DNA of 9,511 nucleotides from Methanocalculus sp. (GTDB taxonomy: Archaea; Halobacteriota; Methanomicrobia; Methanomicrobiales; Methanocorpusculaceae), in the NCBI RefSeq assembly GCF_030651615.1, contig NZ_JAUSCG010000120.1, forward strand, positions 1 through 9,511, in the 5' to 3' direction. This document shows positions 1-7,000 of the stretch, one piece after another (positions within the stretch are counted from its first letter, which is position 1; each line of letters begins with the position of its first letter). Both the position numbers and the translations under genes were made by a program. The notes beneath the pieces are model-generated. The model worked only from the letters and a program-made list of their open reading frames with translations, had not been told where the DNA came from and searched no databases.

Positions 1-636
1 GACCACATCCCGACAGGGAGAAAGTTTGACTTTGCCCGTGATCTCTTCCCTTCGCTTATGAATCAGGGCCATACACTGAAGGGATGGCTTGCCAGAGGTA
101 ACTGGACTGATGTCGGATCTCCTTCGATGCTCAGGCAGGCAGAGCGGTGGAAGCTGAATGAAGTTGGGATCACCACCATTCAGGGGACACTCAACGTACA
201 TAATGCACAGATCACCGGCCCGGTCAGGTTTGGAGACCTGATCACCCTTGGAGCACGGTCACGCGTTATCGGACCTGTTTCTGTCGGGAAAGGTGTGAAC
301 ATCGGGGAGGATGTCATCATCGGCCCGTATACTTCCATTGGGGACAACTGCATCATCAATAACCGGGCGAAGATCTTCTCTTCATCCATCTACTCCGGAG
401 TGAGCATCGGGACATGTTCAACCATCAGTGGGAGTATCATAGATAATGATGTGACCATCGGAGATCACTGTTCGATCGAACATGATACCGTCATCGGACC
501 TCGCGCCATCCTGAGGGAAGGTGTGGTCGTTCATTCACGCACACGGCTCTGGCCTGAGGTGAATGTTAAAGAAGGGGAAGTTGTGAAGGAATATGTCCTT
601 AATGACACCTTCGATACCAGATGTGAGGGATCATAA
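1..636 (+). CDS. Sugar-phosphate nucleotidyltransferase, C-terminal part (5' truncated by window)
   Basis: The frame is open from base 1 and ends at TAA 634-636, giving 211 residues; no start is in view, and the ATG at 58 is internal because homology runs through it. The first ~50 residues (FDFARDLFPSL, then GNWTDVGSPSMLRQAERW) match the end of the nucleotidyltransferase domain of NDP-sugar pyrophosphorylases, where the W-x-D-[IV]-G-[ST]-P segment closes the sugar-phosphate site. From about residue 66 to 195 there are hexapeptide repeats (ITGPVRFGD, VSVGKGVNIGEDVIIGP, VTIGDHCSIEHDTVIGP) that form a left-handed parallel beta-helix. Such enzymes join a sugar-1-phosphate to an NTP in the cytoplasm to make precursors for surface glycans. 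Mannose-1-phosphate guanylyltransferase and glucose-1-phosphate thymidylyl/uridylyltransferase types share this layout, and the substrate cannot be told because the nucleotide-binding N terminus is missing. It converges on the next gene with 15 bp between the two stop codons. Confidence 0.85.
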   Translation, partial: DHIPTGRKFDFARDLFPSLMNQGHTLKGWLARGNWTDVGSPSMLRQAERWKLNEVGITTIQGTLNVHNAQITGPVRFGDLITLGARSRVIGPVSVGKGVNIGEDVIIGPYTSIGDNCIINNRAKIFSSSIYSGVSIGTCSTISGSIIDNDVTIGDHCSIEHDTVIGPRAILREGVVVHSRTRLWPEVNVKEGEVVKEYVLNDTFDTRCEGS

Positions 637-641
637 CCGGG

Positions 642-657
642 GATTAACCGGTTAATC
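642..657. terminator. 16-bp perfect palindrome between converging genes, possible bidirectional terminator
   Basis: GATTAACCGGTTAATC is its own reverse complement. It begins 5 bp after the nucleotidyltransferase stop and contains the TAA stop of the opposing CBS-ParB gene (652-654). A palindrome at the meeting point of convergent genes suits a two-way transcript end or RNA-processing point. There is no oligo-T tract, which archaeal intrinsic terminators usually have, so the terminator role is inference; a protein-binding site is the alternative. Confidence 0.4.
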
Positions 658-1455
658 GTGAGGAACAAGACGGTGGGTTATGGCGACAAGCGGATGCCGC
701 GCGTAATCCATCACCTGAATATCGTCAAGAGTGAATAGTTTCATACTCTGCGCTGTTCGCTCAAGCCCAAGTTCCATATCTTCGGTGAAGGTGATGATAT
801 ATGCATCAAGATTTTTAATGCCCAGTCTCTTTGCCGCAATTGCCCGGTGATGTCCATCCACCATGATCCATTTTCCAGGTCTCCGAACGACGATGACCGG
901 CTCAGCCAGCCCTTTTTTAATCTCATACATCCGCCCTTCAAGTTCATCCTGATAGATCTTCGCCTGAGTTGGACGGAGTTTATCCACCGGAACCATTCCA
1001 CGTTCCAGGGTCGGCTCAATTCCATAGAGTTTCTTCAGGGTTGTCATGAAGTTGAAGACCTTCTCTGGTGAGACATGCTCGATCTGGGAGCGGATAACAT
1101 CGGCATTTGAGATGATCCCGACGAGTTCGTTCTTCTCATCGATCACCGGCAGTTTCTGTATCCCTGATCTGAATATGACCCTGGCTGCATCGGTGATACA
1201 CATCTCCGGATCGGCTACGATCAGATGGCGCGACATGATCTCTCCTATCTTTGTGGAAGGATGCACCCCGATGATATCACGAGCCGCAATGTACCCGACA
1301 ACCTTCTTCCCTCTGATAACAGGGAATCCGTCATGATGAGTCGAACGGATATGAGCGATAACATCCTTTACAGTACCCTCAGCTTCGACCGTCACGACAT
1401 CATAGGTCATATAATCACTGACCCGTTTCTTCTCCATCGGTACTCTATTCTTCAC
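652..1455 (-). CDS. CBS-CBS-ParB/Srx-fold protein (SerK-like nucleotide-binding domain)
   Basis: The protein has 267 residues from GTG at 1455. Residues ~12-65 and ~70-126 are two CBS domains (VSDYMTYDVVTV...DGFPVI...VVGYIAARD and IGEIMSRHLIV...KLPVID...LVGIISNADV). A CBS pair usually binds adenine nucleotides as an energy or ligand sensor. Residues ~155-225 form a ParB/sulfiredoxin-fold domain with MVPVDKLRP at its start and the signature VDGHHRAIAAKRLG (DGHHR at 200-204). The DGHHR form is closer to archaeal ParB-fold serine kinases (SerK) than to chromosome-partition ParB (GERR-type motif), and no helix-turn-helix DNA-binding domain follows, so a partition role is unlikely. The substrate is unknown. 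An in-frame ATG at 1437 (M7) is an alternative start; the GTG has a GGTG a few bases upstream, the ATG has no clear ribosome site. The gene lies 33 bp downstream of hsp20 on the same strand, but an oligo-T run separates them, so it is probably transcribed separately. Confidence 0.85.
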   Translation of the reverse strand: MKNRVPMEKKRVSDYMTYDVVTVEAEGTVKDVIAHIRSTHHDGFPVIRGKKVVGYIAARDIIGVHPSTKIGEIMSRHLIVADPEMCITDAARVIFRSGIQKLPVIDEKNELVGIISNADVIRSQIEHVSPEKVFNFMTTLKKLYGIEPTLERGMVPVDKLRPTQAKIYQDELEGRMYEIKKGLAEPVIVVRRPGKWIMVDGHHRAIAAKRLGIKNLDAYIITFTEDMELGLERTAQSMKLFTLDDIQVMDYARHPLVAITHRLVPHD

Positions 1456-1477
1456 AAAACACCATCAAAGCATCGGT

Positions 1478-1485
1478 AAAAAAAA
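1478..1485 (-). terminator. Oligo-T terminator after hsp20
   Basis: Eight consecutive A on the plus strand read as T8 on the minus strand, 3 nt past the hsp20 TAA. An oligo-T run in the non-template strand, with or without a hairpin, is the main intrinsic termination signal of archaeal RNA polymerase. No hairpin is seen before it. Confidence 0.6.
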
Positions 1486-1493
1486 GATTTATT
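1486..1493 (-). promoter_or_regulatory. Possible TATA box for the CBS-ParB gene
   Basis: The minus strand reads AATAAATC across the hsp20 stop codon. A start about 25 nt downstream would fall near 1463, giving an ~8-nt leader for the GTG start or ~25 nt for the ATG at 1437. The overlap with a terminator and the weak match to a TATA box keep this uncertain. Confidence 0.25.
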
Positions 1494-1974
1494 CGATTGG
1501 AATCGACTGTCCCGCCTCTTTCGGACTCTTCAGCAGACGGATTTCAAGAACTCCGTTTGTGAAGGTTGCTTTTGCACCCTCAAGAACCACATCGACAGGA
1601 AGCCGTACCCTCCGGCACATCGATCCGAAGATCCTCTCCCGCATGAAATAATTCTCTTCCTCCTCCTTTTTCTCACTGCTACGCTCAGAAGAGATCTCTA
1701 GCGTTCGTGGATCAAAGAGCCGGATGCGGACATCCTCCTTCTGAACGCCGGGTATGTCGGCTACGATGACCAACTCGTCATTATGGTCGCAGACATCGAC
1801 CCTGAACTCTCCTTTAATTGCAGGCATAAGGCGGTCACTAACACCCCCCGCTTCAGGCAGAAGCGTTTGGCTGCCGGAGAACATATCCTGGAACCGGGAT
1901 TCCATCTCCGACATCATCTCATCGATTTCACGGCCGATCGATCCGAATGGATATCTTCGCTTATTCCATACCAT
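1489..1974 (-). CDS. hsp20: Small heat-shock protein, Hsp20/alpha-crystallin family
   Basis: The protein has 161 residues from ATG 1974, with a strong ribosome site (GGAGGG at 1982-1987) 7 nt upstream. A variable N-terminal arm (1-55) is followed by the alpha-crystallin domain at ~56-148, recognisable by FRVDVCDHNDELVIVADIPG, then VRIRLFDPRTLEISSER, an acidic loop (EKKEEEEN), FMRERIFGSMCRRVRLP and the A-x-x-x-x-GVLEI signature (ATFTNGVLEI, 136-145). It ends with I158-P159-I160, the I-x-I motif that docks into neighbouring subunits during oligomer assembly. Members of this family are ATP-independent cytoplasmic chaperones that hold unfolding proteins for later refolding. The length is usual for archaeal Hsp20. 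It has its own TATA box, a heat-shock-type operator at the likely transcription start, and an oligo-T terminator, so it appears to be a single-gene unit. Confidence 0.95.
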   Translation of the reverse strand: MVWNKRRYPFGSIGREIDEMMSEMESRFQDMFSGSQTLLPEAGGVSDRLMPAIKGEFRVDVCDHNDELVIVADIPGVQKEDVRIRLFDPRTLEISSERSSEKKEEEENYFMRERIFGSMCRRVRLPVDVVLEGAKATFTNGVLEIRLLKSPKEAGQSIPIE

Positions 1975-2007
1975 AATCTAACCCTCCGTGCCATATCTTC
2001 CGTATGG

Positions 2008-2022
2008 CTAACCTTTTGTTAG
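2008..2022. promoter_or_regulatory. HSR1-type heat-shock operator CTAAC-N5-GTTAG
   Basis: The sequence is CTAAC CTTTT GTTAG, a perfect inverted repeat with a 5-nt spacer. It matches exactly the palindrome I recall reported for HSR1, the heat-shock repressor of Archaeoglobus fulgidus, which acts on its own operon and an hsp20 promoter. Here it lies 12-30 bp downstream of the hsp20 TATA box, over the expected transcription start, where a bound repressor would block polymerase. That HSR1 or a homologue binds here is inference; no such gene is in the window. Confidence 0.65.
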
Positions 2023-2033
2023 TCTAAACTACC

Positions 2034-2051
2034 ATATATAATTTCTTATAA
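2034..2051 (-). promoter_or_regulatory. hsp20 promoter (TATA box with possible BRE)
   Basis: The minus strand reads TTATAAGAAATTATATAT, an A/T block in a moderately GC-rich region, with the TATA core TTATATAT at about 2034-2041 and a purine-rich stretch in the BRE position before it. A start about 25 nt downstream falls at roughly 2010-2016, giving a leader near 38 nt that includes the GGAGGG ribosome site. The box begins only a few bases after the stop of the upstream response regulator. Confidence 0.6.
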
Positions 2052-2053
2052 GA

Positions 2054-2851
2054 TCAGCTTGCCTGTGCTCTTCGGGATAAGGGCCTGTACTCCCCAAATT
2101 TCTGCTCAAGCTTGATGATATAGCCGATGGTCGTCCCCCGACAGTTCTTTCTTGAGATGACCGACATATGCACCATCCTTTTTTTACCGCCGCTCATCCT
2201 GATGATCATATCGTGACCGGTGCCGATTGCGATGCTCTCGCGTATGCGGTCCCAGAGGGTCAACTGCTCACCGACCATTGATGCTGCCGGTTCATAATTG
2301 ATCACCTCTCCGATATATTTGAAGAATGCATCCTGATGGGAGAGAGATATCAGATGTTCAGCATAGGGATTGCTGAAGACGATACGACCCTCGGTATCAA
2401 GGAAGAGGAGACCTTCATCAAGATGAAGGAGTTCATGAAGCTTGCGCCCCTTTTTACCGAATCGATCGATATACATCTCATACGAATTGAGTGCTATCTC
2501 GATCGTACTATAGAGTTCACGGTCATTGAAGGGCTTTGTGAGATAACCAAATGGCCGGGCAACCTTTGCCCGTTCAATAAACTCCCCTCCCGAATGTCCG
2601 GTGCTGAAGACGACAGGTATTGAGAAGAACTCGAAGATATGCGTTGCAGCGATGATGCCATCACACACTCCGTTCAGACCAATATCCATCAGAACCAGAT
2701 CAGGGTTCGTCGCGACCACCTGCATGATCGCCTCTTCACCACTTGCGGCTGTGCCGCAGATCGAATACCCAAGTTTCCTGAGCATGATCTCAAGTACTTG
2801 TCTGATCAGCGGATCATCTTCTACAATAAGAATCTCTGTCGTCTCCATCAT
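2054..2851 (-). CDS. Response regulator, REC-PAS architecture, no DNA-binding domain
   Basis: The protein has 265 residues. Residues ~5-122 form a receiver domain: acidic pocket E11-D12-D13 (ILIVEDDPL), phosphoacceptor D56 (LVLMDIGLNG), switch T84 (VVFSTGHS) and K106 (GYLTKPFND). Residues ~137-248 form a PAS domain (LDEGLLFLDTEGRIVFSNPYAEHLI at its start). No helix-turn-helix, GGDEF or other output domain follows, so it probably signals by protein contact, as REC-PAS proteins of methanogens appear to do. The start is ATG-ATG; the first ATG overlaps the TGA of the PstS-like gene (ATGA, 2848-2851), and GGTGA inside that gene serves as ribosome site, better spaced for the second ATG (264 residues). 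This implies translational coupling and shared function with the binding protein. Its partner kinase may be the divergent hybrid kinase at 4064. The PAS ligand is unknown. Confidence 0.9.
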   Translation of the reverse strand: MMETTEILIVEDDPLIRQVLEIMLRKLGYSICGTAASGEEAIMQVVATNPDLVLMDIGLNGVCDGIIAATHIFEFFSIPVVFSTGHSGGEFIERAKVARPFGYLTKPFNDRELYSTIEIALNSYEMYIDRFGKKGRKLHELLHLDEGLLFLDTEGRIVFSNPYAEHLISLSHQDAFFKYIGEVINYEPAASMVGEQLTLWDRIRESIAIGTGHDMIIRMSGGKKRMVHMSVISRKNCRGTTIGYIIKLEQKFGEYRPLSRRAQAS

Positions 2852-3867
2852 TTCACCGCACTATTCTCGTTAATCTCATCCATCGAAAAGTACCCTATCT
2901 CATTAAAATATCGCCTGGCATCAGAGGATCTGACAAATGCGATGAATTGGGCAACCTCCGGATCCGGTGTTTCGTTCGTGACATAGGAGAGAGGCCGGGT
3001 AAGACCGGGGATATACTGTTGCTCTTCATTCAATCCTTCATCACGGAGCTCATGCAGAATGGATGATCGGATATCAGAACTCTGCCGAGGCAACGGTATC
3101 GTTGCACCCTGATCCAGGATACGGAGTATCTTCACCCCGGGATCATGTTCGGCATACCCAAAGTCAACAAATCCGATGGCGCCGGATGCTTCTTTGACGG
3201 CCTTGAGGACACCAGCATTCCCTTCCATCTCCAGCTTGGCAATCAACCCATGAGCACTTCGATCCAAGGTCCGGAGTGACTCATCCACCACCTTCTTTCC
3301 GGGGAATAGCCAGCTCGCAAAGACTTCTTCTGTCCCGGACTGATCCTGTCTCTGGACGACCACCCGGATATTTTGGATCTCCTGCATTGCAGATACATCA
3401 TCATCTTCATCATTATACAGGGCTTGCAGCCCCTCGAAGGTGATGATATCACCGGGGTAATCCCTGCTTGCAATGACAACGATACCTGACCCCCCAATCT
3501 GATGAACCAGAAGTCCTGGATACGTCATCCGCTCTTCATCAAGAAGAGGCCGTGATAGTGCTCCTAACGCAACCTCACCTGATGCAGCTCTCCGGACACC
3601 GGTGCCTGAGCCGCCACCATCGACTCTGATGATGACACCCGGATGTGACCTCGAATAGACTGTTGCCAGAATCTCAGAGACCGGCTGAACGGTTGTGGAT
3701 CCGGCTATGGTGAAGTCCACAACCGAATGAGAACCAGACACCGCATCCTCCTCCTCTGACCCGACACCAACTATTGCAAAATAGAGTGTAGCAAGCAGGA
3801 GAAGACCTGCTACAATCAGCACAACTGCAATTAACCACGAAATATTCCTCTGCCCCAATATACTCAT
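2848..3867 (-). CDS. PstS-like phosphate-binding protein, membrane-anchored
   Basis: The protein has 339 residues from ATG 3867, chosen because GGAGGGG (3877-3883) lies 9 nt upstream; an upstream in-frame GTG at 3924 lacks a good ribosome site and would add 19 residues over promoter-like sequence. Residues ~10-34 are one hydrophobic segment (SWLIAVVLIVAGLLLLATLY). No lipobox cysteine follows, so it is probably an uncleaved anchor holding the domain outside the cell. The rest is a type-II solute-binding fold with the phosphate-contact signatures FTIAGSTTVQPV (52-63), DGGGSGTGVRRA (83-94) and RQDQSGTEEVF (173-183). Related proteins bind phosphate for the PstSCAB importer. No PstC, PstA, PstB or PhoU is nearby, while a REC-PAS regulator overlaps its 3' end and a hybrid kinase diverges from it, so a sensing role is as likely as transport. 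Another oxyanion cannot be excluded. Confidence 0.85.
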   Translation of the reverse strand: MSILGQRNISWLIAVVLIVAGLLLLATLYFAIVGVGSEEEDAVSGSHSVVDFTIAGSTTVQPVSEILATVYSRSHPGVIIRVDGGGSGTGVRRAASGEVALGALSRPLLDEERMTYPGLLVHQIGGSGIVVIASRDYPGDIITFEGLQALYNDEDDDVSAMQEIQNIRVVVQRQDQSGTEEVFASWLFPGKKVVDESLRTLDRSAHGLIAKLEMEGNAGVLKAVKEASGAIGFVDFGYAEHDPGVKILRILDQGATIPLPRQSSDIRSSILHELRDEGLNEEQQYIPGLTRPLSYVTNETPDPEVAQFIAFVRSSDARRYFNEIGYFSMDEINENSAVK

Positions 3868-3891
3868 ATACCTGGTCCCCTCCTGACTGCT

Positions 3892-3906
3892 GCCAGATCG
3901 TCTGGC
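3892..3906. promoter_or_regulatory. Operator-like palindrome upstream of the pstS-like operon
   Basis: GCCAGA TCG TCTGGC is a perfect inverted repeat with 6-bp arms. A further CCAGAC half-site lies at 3924-3929, and CTGGCCAG (3902-3909) overlaps the right arm. The element lies between a candidate TATA box and the expected start, 25-39 nt before the ATG, a usual position for a repressor site. No known regulator is recognised from it. Confidence 0.35.
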
Positions 3907-3908
3907 CA

Positions 3909-3924
3909 GTGTATACCATATCAC
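3909..3924 (-). promoter_or_regulatory. Candidate TATA region for the pstS-like/REC-PAS operon
   Basis: The minus strand reads GTGATATGGTATACAC. A start about 25 nt downstream would fall near 3890, leaving a ~23-nt leader that contains the GGAGGGG ribosome site of the 3867 start. The match to an archaeal TATA box is only moderate, and GATATCTATAG further upstream is an alternative. Confidence 0.3.
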
Positions 3925-3929
3925 CAGAC

Positions 3930-4011
3930 CGGCTTAGCATCTCTGCATAGAGATATCGAAGGTAAAGAGACCTCTATAGATATCAGAGAGACCGAATGTT
4001 GGTCCGACCAC
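3930..4011. promoter_or_regulatory. Divergent intergenic region with clustered inverted and direct repeats
   Basis: This stretch between the PstS-like gene and the hybrid kinase holds no convincing gene. It contains ATCTCT-GCAT-AGAGAT (3939-3954, perfect 6-bp arms), the palindrome TCTATAGA (3973-3980), two AGAGACC copies 21 bp apart (3966-3972 and 3987-3993, two helical turns), and TGGTC-C-GACCA (4000-4010). Their density between divergent signalling genes suggests regulator binding, but no motif is one I can assign. Confidence 0.35.
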
Positions 4012-4017
4012 TATATT
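4011..4017 (+). promoter_or_regulatory. Candidate TATA box for the hybrid histidine kinase
   Basis: CTATATT directly follows the TGGTCCGACCA palindrome. A start about 25 nt downstream (near 4038) would leave a leader of about 25 nt before the ATG at 4064. The box is short and has no clear BRE. Confidence 0.3.
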
Positions 4018-4063
4018 CTCTGACAAGAGCGTTGATGCGGGTTCGAGGTTCAGTATCCGGTTG

Positions 4064-7000
4064 ATGTCAGAAGAGAGAACCATGCATATCGGAGAGGGTA
4101 TCGTTTTTTGGTGGTTAAGCCGATTCTCCGGGGTCTGTGATGGTCTCCACCATGCACTCCCCCGTTCACTCCGGATCAGGACACTCCTTTCGATCGGGAT
4201 CTCATGTTGTATCATGACGGTACTCCTCTTCATCTCCTCTCAGATGATCGTGATGGGAGGTTTTGCTGCTCTTGAGGAGGGGGCAACCATACAAAATGTC
4301 GAGCGTGCTGAGAATGCGATGAATCAAGAGATCGCAAAACTGGAAGCGATCGCCTTCACCTGGGCACGTGCAGAGGAGACGAACACCTTCATCGAGTCAC
4401 GCGACCACGCATACTTTCAGTCGGTATTCAGTGATGAAAAGTTCACCGGAGCCAATCTCAATATCATCCTCTTCATCGACCGGAATGGGGAGATTCTGAA
4501 CCATAAATATATTAATCTGGATTATGGCCATGTGATGCCGACCCCACGAAGTCTCCTCTCGCAGATCTCTGAGCATGGTATAATTGATCAGAAAGGCATA
4601 CTGGTACTCGGATCAGGGCCGATGCTCATCGCAACTTCCGCCATCAGACGGGGAGGAGCTGCAGAACCATCCGGTACCATTCTCGTCGGACGATACCTCG
4701 ACTCGGTTGAGATGAAGGCACTCTCATCCCAGACGGATCTGGTACTATCGGTCTTTGAAAACCATAATCCAAACCTTCCCTCTGACATCCGTGAGGCACA
4801 GTCCCTACTTCTTGAGGGAGATTCGATCTCTGTCAGTCCTCTTAATGATCACACCGTTGCCGGATATATGCACCTCTATGATCTCAATGGAGATCCGGCA
4901 CTTACCCTGAAGGTCGAGATGCCACGGGATATTTTTAAAAATGGGCAGTCAGCAATCCAGTATTCACTCCTCTCACTCGTCCTTCTTGGGATCATCAGCG
5001 GTGCGGTAACGATGATCCTCATGGAGAAGACCGTCCTCTCACCGCTCAGTCTGCTGAATACCAGGATCACAGCGATCCGAAAAGGTCAGTCCCTCTCCCA
5101 GAGGGTCGATTTCAGAGGTGAGGACGAGATTGCACAGGTCGCATCAGCTGTGGATCGGATGCTCGACTCCCTTGAGAGATCGCAGGATCTCCTCAAACAG
5201 AGCGAAGAGCGGTTCCGCCATCTCTTCAACGATGCTCATGATATGATCTTTACAACCGACAGGGATGGGTTGATCACCAGTACAAACAATATGGCTGAAC
5301 TCCTGACGGGATATACGAAGGCAGAGATGATCGGAAGACCGATCTCACTGCTCCTCCCCTCTGACCGCAATGATGAAGAGCATGGCACCCAGTCATCTGA
5401 GGTGATCATCCAGACGAAGACCGGAAGAGAACGGGTTCTCGATCTCCATACTCAGCCGAGGATCATGAATGGGGAGTCCATCGGTTCTTTTGGAATTGCC
5501 CGAGACATTACCGAGAAGAGAAGGGTTGAGGAGGAGTTATCCCGGTACCGCAACCATCTTGAAGAGCTTGTAAGGGAGCGTACAGCTGCACTATCTACTA
5601 TCAACCATGATCTCACTACTGAGATCGAGAAGAGGACTGCTGCGGAGGAGGAGAGCGCTGCTGAGAGAGAACGCCTTGCAGTTACACTCTCTTCCATCAC
5701 AGACGGCGTCATCACGACGGATATGAAATCACAGATTATTCTGATCAACAATCCTGCAGCAGATCTGATCGGGAGTAGTCCGGATCTCCTGATACATCAG
5801 GAGATCAATGCCGTTCTCACCCTCAGCAATGAAGAGGGGGAGAGGATTCATATAAACACATTCTTACAGCAGGCAATGGGAGAGGGCAGACCAATCACTC
5901 TCTCAAAAGGACTGTACCTGGAAGGATCGAAAGAGACTGCCCACCCAATTGAGTTCTCGACAGCTCCGATCAGTGACAGAAGCGGAGAGACGATCGGATG
6001 CGTCCTTGTTATCCGTGACATCTCTGAGAGGAAACGTCATGAGGAGGAGCTGATCAAAATTGAGAAACTCGAATCTATCGGCCTTCTTGCCGGAGGTATC
6101 GCACATGACTTCAATAACATCCTCACAGCGATCACCGGGAATCTGATGATTGCACGGATGGAACTCCCTGAGGCGTCATCTGCCCTTGAACGCATAGAGC
6201 GTGCCGAGGAGGCGACACTCCGGGCCCGTGATATGACCCGGCAGCTGATCACCTTTGCAAAAGGGGGTGCACCTGTGAAGGCGACGACGGATATTTCAAC
6301 GCTGATCAAAGAGACGACACTGTTTGTTCTTCAGGGAACCTCCTCAAAAGCTGAGATTACCATTGATCCTCATCTCTCTACCGCTGATGTCGACTCCGGG
6401 CAGATAAGTCAGGTGATCAGCAACCTCGTCATCAATGCGAATCAGGCGATGCGGGATGGAGGGATAATCACCGTTACTGCGAAGAATAGAACGTTATCAG
6501 AGGATACAGTAACTCATCCGGCAGGGAAGTATCTCCTCATCTCGGTCTCCGATCAGGGTTGTGGGATCAGCCCTGAGAATCTGAAGCGGATCTTTGATCC
6601 CTACTTTACCACAAAGAAGACCGGAAACGGACTTGGACTGGCATCATGCCTCTCAATAATCAATAAGCACGGGGGTACAATCGATGTCGAATCTGAGGAG
6701 GGAGGAGGAACGACATTCTCTATCTACCTCCCGGCATCCGGGGAAAAGGTACCATGTACAACCTGTACACTGCAGGACGAGGTGGTGAATGGGGGATCGA
6801 TACTGGTGATGGATGATGATGAAGCGATCCTTGATATCACATCGGTTATCCTGACACAGCGGGGATATGAGGTCGCAGTCGCAAGAGACGGTGATGAGGC
6901 GATTGCACTCTATCGAGAGAGAGAGGAGGAGGGGAGAGGGTTTGATGCAGTTCTCATGGATCTGACCATCCCCGGCGGAATGGGTGGGAAAGAGGCGATG

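Noticed and set aside
1046..1336. Plus-strand open frame of 96 codons
   Set aside because: It is the shadow of the CBS domains read on the other strand.
2848..3867. PstS-like protein as a lipoprotein
   Set aside because: No cysteine follows the hydrophobic segment; residues after it are VGVGSEEED, so a lipid anchor is not supported.
3868..3924. N-terminal extension of the PstS-like protein from GTG 3924
   Set aside because: The ATG at 3867 has a much better ribosome site (GGAGGGG, 9 nt), and the extension would cover palindromic, promoter-like sequence and lengthen the signal-anchor without cause.
4038..4063. GGGTTCGAGG resembling a tRNA T-loop
   Set aside because: The matching stem bases, acceptor arm, anticodon arm and D-arm are absent on either side; it is the leader of the hybrid kinase gene.
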